Below, piece after piece: positions 59,891 to 64,000 of a stretch of 64,000 bases of DNA. The notes under the pieces were generated by a model. The model searched no databases and had not been told where the DNA came from. It saw only the letters and a list, made by a program, of their open reading frames with translations. Source of the stretch: Streptomyces barringtoniae (GTDB taxonomy: Bacteria; Actinomycetota; Actinomycetes; Streptomycetales; Streptomycetaceae); contig NZ_JAJHNP010000002.1 in assembly GCF_020819595.1 (NCBI RefSeq), positions 124,001 to 188,000 on the forward strand. The letters are read 5' to 3'. Made by a program: the position numbers and the translations under genes. How positions within the stretch are numbered: the first letter of the stretch is position 1; each line of letters begins with the position of its first letter.

Positions 59891-61276
59891 TCACGCACCC
59901 TGCCAAACCGTGGTGATGTTGCAGAACTCCCGGATTCCGTGCCCGGACAGCTCACGCCCGTATCCGGACCGCTTGACCCCGCCGAACGGGAACGCCGGAT
60001 GGGAGGCGGTCATGCCGTTGACGTACACGGATCCGGCCTCCAGGTCGCGGGCGAACCGCTCGATCTCGCCCTCCTCGCGCGTCCAGACGTTCGAACTGAG
60101 GCCGAACAGCGAGTCGTTGGCGATCAGGATCGCCTCGTCCAGGTCACCGGCCCGGTACAGCGTGGCCACCGGCCCGAACGCCTCCTCCCGGTGGATGCGC
60201 ATCTCGCGGGTGACACCGGCGAGCACGGTGGGCGGGTAGAACCAGCCCGGACCGTCGGGGCGCTCGCCGCCGCACAGCACCTCGGCCCCGGTGCGCCTGG
60301 CGTCGTCGACGAGTTCCTCCAGATCGGCCCGGCCGCGCTCGCTGGCGAGCGGCCCGATGTCCGTCTCCTCCTCCAGGGGGTCGCCGGTCCTGAGCGCCTT
60401 CATACCCGCGACGAACTTCTCGGCGAAGGCGTCGTAGACGTCGGTGTGCACGATGAACCGCTTGGCGGCGATGCACGACTGCCCGGTGTTCTGCGCCCGC
60501 GCGGTGACCGCGACCGCGGCCGCCCGGTCCAGGTCGGCGGAGGGCATCACGATGTACGGGTCGCTGCCGCCCAGCTCCAGCACCGTCTTCTTGATCATCT
60601 CGCCGGCGGTGGAGGCGACCGCCCGGCCCGCCGGCTCGCTGCCGGTCAGGGTGGCCGCCTTGACCCGTTCGTCGCGCAGGATGTCGTCCACCGCCGCCGA
60701 GCCGATCAGCAGCGTCTGGAAGCAGCCCTCGGTGAAGCCCGCCCGGTGGAAGAGGTCCTCCAGGTACAGGGCCGTCTGGGGGACGTTGGAGGCGTGCTTG
60801 AGCAGGCCCACGTTGCCCGCCATCAGCGCGGGCGCGGCGAACCGGATCACCTGCCACAGCGGGAAGTTCCACGGCATCACCGCGAGCACGGGCCCCAGCG
60901 GCCGGTACCGCACCCGGACCCGGGACGCGCCGGAGTCCTTCACGTCCGGCTCGGCGGGCTCCTCGTCGGCCAGCAGTCCCTCGGCGCGTTCGGCGTACCA
61001 GCGCATCGCCTTGGCGCACTTCGCGACCTCCGCGCGGGCCTGCTTGATCGGCTTGCCCATCTCCGTGGTCATCATCCTGGCGGCCTCCTGCTGATCCTCG
61101 TCCAGCAGGGCAGCGGCCTTGTTCAGCAAGCGGGCGCGGTCGGCGAACGTGGTCGTGCGGTAGGTGCGGAACGTGGCCTCGGCGAGCTGGAGCCGGCGTT
61201 CCAGCTCCTCCTCGCCCATGGGCTCGTACGTCTTGAGCGTCTCGCCGTTCGCCGGGTTCACCGTCGCGATGGGCAT
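59891..61276 (-). CDS. gabD: Succinate-semialdehyde dehydrogenase (NADP-type aldehyde dehydrogenase)
   Basis: A 461-residue aldehyde dehydrogenase. Cofactor-loop GSEPAGRAV, general base Glu in VLELGGSDPYIVMP and nucleophile Cys in RAQNTGQSCIAAKRF are intact; PWNFPLWQVIRFAAPALMAGNV is the Asn-bearing block. The sequence is closest to NADP-dependent succinate-semialdehyde enzymes (GabD/Sad type), which feed GABA carbon to succinate. No gabT is adjacent. The exact aldehyde is an inference. Confidence 0.92.
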   Translation of the reverse strand: MPIATVNPANGETLKTYEPMGEEELERRLQLAEATFRTYRTTTFADRARLLNKAAALLDEDQQEAARMMTTEMGKPIKQARAEVAKCAKAMRWYAERAEGLLADEEPAEPDVKDSGASRVRVRYRPLGPVLAVMPWNFPLWQVIRFAAPALMAGNVGLLKHASNVPQTALYLEDLFHRAGFTEGCFQTLLIGSAAVDDILRDERVKAATLTGSEPAGRAVASTAGEMIKKTVLELGGSDPYIVMPSADLDRAAAVAVTARAQNTGQSCIAAKRFIVHTDVYDAFAEKFVAGMKALRTGDPLEEETDIGPLASERGRADLEELVDDARRTGAEVLCGGERPDGPGWFYPPTVLAGVTREMRIHREEAFGPVATLYRAGDLDEAILIANDSLFGLSSNVWTREEGEIERFARDLEAGSVYVNGMTASHPAFPFGGVKRSGYGRELSGHGIREFCNITTVWQGA

Positions 61277-61351
61277 GGCTGACCTCCCTGGGAGCGGGCT
61301 TATTCAGACCTTCGCGCGCGGTACGGCCGTCCGCAACGCGTGCTACCCCCT

Positions 61352-61825
61352 TCAGCCCGAGTGCTCCGCCAGCCGGTCGAGAAACGCGGTCTGCGCCGCG
61401 ATGATCAGCGCACGGGCCCGGTCCAGGCCGAGCCACTCCACGCGGTCCAGCTCCGGGAACTCCCGCACCCGGCCCGACCGCGGCGGCCACTCCATGGAGA
61501 AGGTGCCGGGGCTGAATCCGCTCAGGTCGGGGTCCGCCTCGACGGCCCACGCCGTGACGATCTTGCCGTTCTTCTGCACCACCTCGCCCAGCGGTACGGC
61601 CTTCCCGTCGGGCGGCGCCAGCCCCAGTTCCTCCCGGAACTCGCGCCGGGCCGCCTCCCAGGCGGGCTCGTCGGGGTCGTACTCGCCCTTGGGGACGGTC
61701 CACGCCCCGGCGTCCTTCTTCGCCCAGAGCGGACCGCCCATATGGCCGAGCAATACCTCAAGGCCCTCATCGGTGTGCCGGAACAACAGCAGTCCCGCGC
61801 TGCGCTTCGTCGCACGCACCGTCAT
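61352..61825 (-). CDS. Nudix hydrolase
   Basis: A 157-residue Nudix protein. The Nudix box GX5EX7REUXEEXGU is complete: GEYDPDEPAWEAARREFREE then LGL at about residues 47-70. The opening RATKRSAGLLLFRHTDEGLEVLLGHMGGPLW resembles diadenosine-polyphosphate or NUDIX DR1025-like enzymes. ATG 61825 overlaps the ligase stop as ATGA, so it is cotranslated with the ATP-dependent ligase. A role in cleaning damaged nucleotides next to a repair ligase is plausible but unproven. Confidence 0.92.
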   Translation of the reverse strand: MTVRATKRSAGLLLFRHTDEGLEVLLGHMGGPLWAKKDAGAWTVPKGEYDPDEPAWEAARREFREELGLAPPDGKAVPLGEVVQKNGKIVTAWAVEADPDLSGFSPGTFSMEWPPRSGRVREFPELDRVEWLGLDRARALIIAAQTAFLDRLAEHSG

Positions 61826-63360
61826 GGCCTGACCTCCGGGTGGGCCGCCAGCAGGGCCTCCACGGTATCGGCATCCTCGGGGCGTTTGCCCTCGCGGTAG
61901 CGGACCACGCGGGCGAAGCGCAGGGTGACGCCGGCCGGATAGCGGGTGGAGCGCTGGAGGCCGTCGTAGGCGATCTCCACGACGAGTTCGGGGCGGACCC
62001 GGACCACCCAGCCGTCGTCCTCCACGGCCAGCTCCTGCAGCCGCTCGGTCTGCCAGGCGAGCATCGCGTCGGTCATGCCCTTGAAGGTCTTGCCGAGCAT
62101 GGCGAAGCCGCCGTCCGGGGTGCGGGCGCCGAGGTGGAGGTTGGAGAGCCTGCCCGTGCGGCGGCCGTGACCCCACTCGGCGGCCAGCACGACCAGGTCG
62201 AGGGTGTGGACGGGCTTGACCTTCAGCCACGCGGCGCCGCGCCGGCCCGCGCTGTACGGCGCGTCCAGCGCCTTGACCACCACGCCCTCGTGACCACGGG
62301 CCAGGGTCTCGGCGAGGAACCGTTCCGCCTCGGCGATGTCCCCCGGTCCGGAGGCGACCGTCCGGCGCACCCGCATCGGCTCGGGCACCAGCCGGGCCAG
62401 CCGCGCGTGCCGCTCGGCGAAGGGCAGGTCCAGAAGATCGGTGCCGTCGACCGACAGGACGTCGAAGAAGACGGGGGAGACCGGGGTCTCCTCGGCGGCC
62501 TTCGTCACGTCCGTCCGGGAGCCGACCCGGCCCGAGGTCTCCTGGAAGGACCGGGGCCGGCCGGCCGCGTCGAAGGAGATCACCTCGCCGTCCAGGATGA
62601 ACCGCTCGCCCAGCAACCGACGTGCCGCGGCGGTCACTTCGGGCAGCCGTCCGGTGATGTCGTCCAGGGTGCGGGTGTGCACCCGGACGGTGTCGCCGTC
62701 CCGGTGGACCTGCACCCGGATGCCGTCCAGCTTCTCCTCCACCGCGCAGGCGCCGAGCTTCTCCACCGCCTCGGCGACCGAGGACGCGCTGTGCGCCAGC
62801 ATCGGCAGCACCGGGCGGCCCACGGTGAGCCGGAACCTCTCGAGCGCCCCGGGTCCCTCGCCGAGCAGGGCCTGGGCGACCGTCTGCAGGGACCCGGCGA
62901 GCATCACCGCCCGGCGTACGGCGGCCGGGTCGGCGCCGGTCGCCCGGGCGAGCCCCTCCACCGCGACCGCGTCCAGCGCGCCCTGCCGTACCTCGCCGGT
63001 GAGCAGACCGCGCAGAAAGAGCTGTTCCTCCTCGGTGGCCGAGCCCATCAGATCGCCCACCAGCCGGACCCGCTCCGCCTGCGAACCCGCCCCCGAGACC
63101 TTGCCGAGCTCGCTGAGCAGGGCGTCGACCTCCCGGACCGTGAGCGTGGGCTCGTCGGCCGGGGGCGCCGGGCGGCTCAGCACCTTCCAGCCGACGCCCA
63201 GCCGGCCCTGCGGCAGCCGCCCCGCCAGGTACGGGATGACGATCGGCACGTCGTCCGCCTCCGCCTCCCGGAACAGCTCCGCGAGCAGCGCCGTCTTGCG
63301 GGACCGGGCCGCCGTCGCGGCGACCTCCCGGGACACCTGGGCCAGCCGGGTCAGCAGCAT
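61822..63360 (-). CDS. ligB: ATP-dependent DNA ligase
   Basis: A 512-residue ligase with an N-terminal DNA-binding domain (about residues 1-200), adenylation domain and OB fold. The adenylated lysine lies in CAVEEKLDGIRVQVHRDG (KxDG at about residue 213). Later motifs are ILDGEVISFD, VFFDVLSVDG, GHEGVVVKALDAPY (motif IV) and AAWLKVKP (motif V). Its size matches actinobacterial LigB, a non-essential partner of the NAD ligase. Start ATG 63360 has no obvious ribosome site. Confidence 0.95.
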   Translation of the reverse strand: MLLTRLAQVSREVAATAARSRKTALLAELFREAEADDVPIVIPYLAGRLPQGRLGVGWKVLSRPAPPADEPTLTVREVDALLSELGKVSGAGSQAERVRLVGDLMGSATEEEQLFLRGLLTGEVRQGALDAVAVEGLARATGADPAAVRRAVMLAGSLQTVAQALLGEGPGALERFRLTVGRPVLPMLAHSASSVAEAVEKLGACAVEEKLDGIRVQVHRDGDTVRVHTRTLDDITGRLPEVTAAARRLLGERFILDGEVISFDAAGRPRSFQETSGRVGSRTDVTKAAEETPVSPVFFDVLSVDGTDLLDLPFAERHARLARLVPEPMRVRRTVASGPGDIAEAERFLAETLARGHEGVVVKALDAPYSAGRRGAAWLKVKPVHTLDLVVLAAEWGHGRRTGRLSNLHLGARTPDGGFAMLGKTFKGMTDAMLAWQTERLQELAVEDDGWVVRVRPELVVEIAYDGLQRSTRYPAGVTLRFARVVRYREGKRPEDADTVEALLAAHPEVRP

Positions 63361-63389
63361 GGCATCAGAGTGCACCCGGGGCCCGGGGC

Positions 63390-64000
63390 CTACACCCGGA
63401 CGGCAGCGTCGAGATCGGCGAACAGCAGGTCCCCGTTGATCGCAGCACCGGCCCGGTAGCCGCGGCTGGCCGCGTTGATCACCTGCTCGGCGAAGCCGCC
63501 GGCGTTGCCCGCCGCCCACAGCCCGGGCACGGTCGTCAGTCCCCGCTCGTCGATCACCGGGTAGGCGCCGAACGGCGTCTGCTGCAGCTCGGCGCCCAGC
63601 TTCAGCAACAGCTCGTTGTTCGGGGCGGCGTACAGCACCGCGCGGTCGTGGACCGTGCCTCCCCCGGAGGGGGTGCCCCCAGCGAGCCGGACCCCGGTGA
63701 GCCGGTCGTCGGCGACGACGAGTTCCGCGACCTTCCCGGGCACGACCGTGACCCCGGCGGCGGACAGCCGGCGCAGGTCGGTGTCCGTCAGTTCCGACTC
63801 GCTCACCTCGTGCAGGAAGAGCCGCACGTCCTTCGACCACTGGGTGACCATGAGCGCCTGGTGCACGCTCAGCGCGGAGCTCGCGAGCACCCCGGTCGGC
63901 AGGTCGCGGGCCTCCCAGCCGTGGCAGTACGGACAGTGGATCACATCCCGGCCGAACCGCTCGGCCAGGCCGGGGACATCCGGGAGCTCGTCCCTCAGGC
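63390..64000 (-). CDS. Thioredoxin-reductase-like FAD/NAD(P) oxidoreductase, C-terminal part
   Basis: The gene enters from the right edge, so its start and FAD-binding P-loop are missing; 203 residues are visible. CPYCHGWEARD carries the CxxC redox-like motif of the thioredoxin-reductase family. LYAAPNNELLLKLGAELQQT and TVPGLWAAGNAGGFAEQVINAASRGYRAGAAIN form the second FAD motif and C-terminal helix. It belongs to the short flavoprotein group found across Streptomyces. A GC-rich palindrome is inserted in frame at 63660-63680. Confidence 0.88.
   Translation of the reverse strand, partial: LRDELPDVPGLAERFGRDVIHCPYCHGWEARDLPTGVLASSALSVHQALMVTQWSKDVRLFLHEVSESELTDTDLRRLSAAGVTVVPGKVAELVVADDRLTGVRLAGGTPSGGGTVHDRAVLYAAPNNELLLKLGAELQQTPFGAYPVIDERGLTTVPGLWAAGNAGGFAEQVINAASRGYRAGAAINGDLLFADLDAAVRV
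63660..63680. repeat. GGGGGCACC-type palindromic insert inside a coding region
   Basis: On the minus strand GGGGGCACCCCCTCCGGGGG is followed by AG. The string is a known recurrent Streptomyces motif. Here it stays in frame and encodes AGGTPSGGG within a loop of the flavin oxidoreductase. It folds into a GGGGG/CCCCC hairpin. Confidence 0.6.

Overview
The window is about 64 kb of very GC-rich DNA with codon third positions almost all G or C. Frequent GTG and TTG starts, AGGAGG-type ribosome sites and the gene content all point to a Streptomyces chromosome. Supporting markers are an rppA-CYP158-cupin cluster, a WhiJ-type regulator module, an ECF41 sigma factor, a ureABC-FGD urease operon without ureE, a c-di-AMP riboswitch before an NlpC/P60 hydrolase, and MurT/GatD. 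It reads as a conserved inner-chromosome region. I see no phage, plasmid, IS element, CRISPR array, tRNA or rRNA.

Layout. 1-7.2 kb: the start of a Tat-exported PhoD-type phosphatase with a PHO-box-like repeat, an alpha/beta hydrolase, an F420/NADP reductase-like gene divergent from an ECF41 sigma factor, GntR and ROK regulators, and a decayed ABC transporter. 7.2-18 kb: mug overlapping purB, a DUF4326 gene, an SGNH hydrolase, a pair of DUF21/CBS membrane proteins, GNAT, an LLM oxidoreductase and an ABC ATPase/FtsX permease pair. 18-24.4 kb: an RHH/Fic-like pair, a methyltransferase, a VOC protein and the biotin genes bioBAD divergent from bioF. 24.4-29.5 kb: a WhiJ-like trio, a roughly 790-bp stretch without a gene, a LysR/LysE pair, a 27-bp tandem repeat and an NlpC/P60 hydrolase under a ydaO-type riboswitch. 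29.9-36.1 kb: a ClpP paralogue lacking the catalytic His, a solitary YefM antitoxin with a TGTACA operator, and urease with a GlnR-like box. 36-45.9 kb: a tripeptidyl aminopeptidase, an epimerase, PlsC, a TetR/quinone-oxidoreductase circuit with matching large palindromes, and a PAS-GAF-SpoIIE-HATPase protein. 46-53.2 kb: rocD-ddaH under an Lrp regulator, a CtaG-like protein, pfkA and gatD-murT. 53.4-64 kb: def, TetR/acyl-CoA dehydrogenase, rppA-CYP158-cupin, a TenA-like protein, an aldehyde dehydrogenase, Nudix/ATP-dependent ligase and a truncated flavin oxidoreductase.

How the genes work together. The best-connected groups are biotin synthesis, urea hydrolysis, flaviolin pigment formation and coupling, methylarginine-to-ornithine breakdown, and MurT-GatD lipid II amidation. 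Several local circuits carry visible operators: the TetR palindromes at 40.3 and 43.2 kb, TGTACA before yefM, the TGCGCA array between lrp and ddaH, a dre-like box before the GntR gene, and TACC/GGTA sites before the acyl-CoA dehydrogenase. I did not find one large unknown system. The least explained items are the ClpP paralogue beside an orphan antitoxin, the in-frame coding-like tail after the SpoIIE-type gene, the two tandem repeats, and a probable CTG start for mug.
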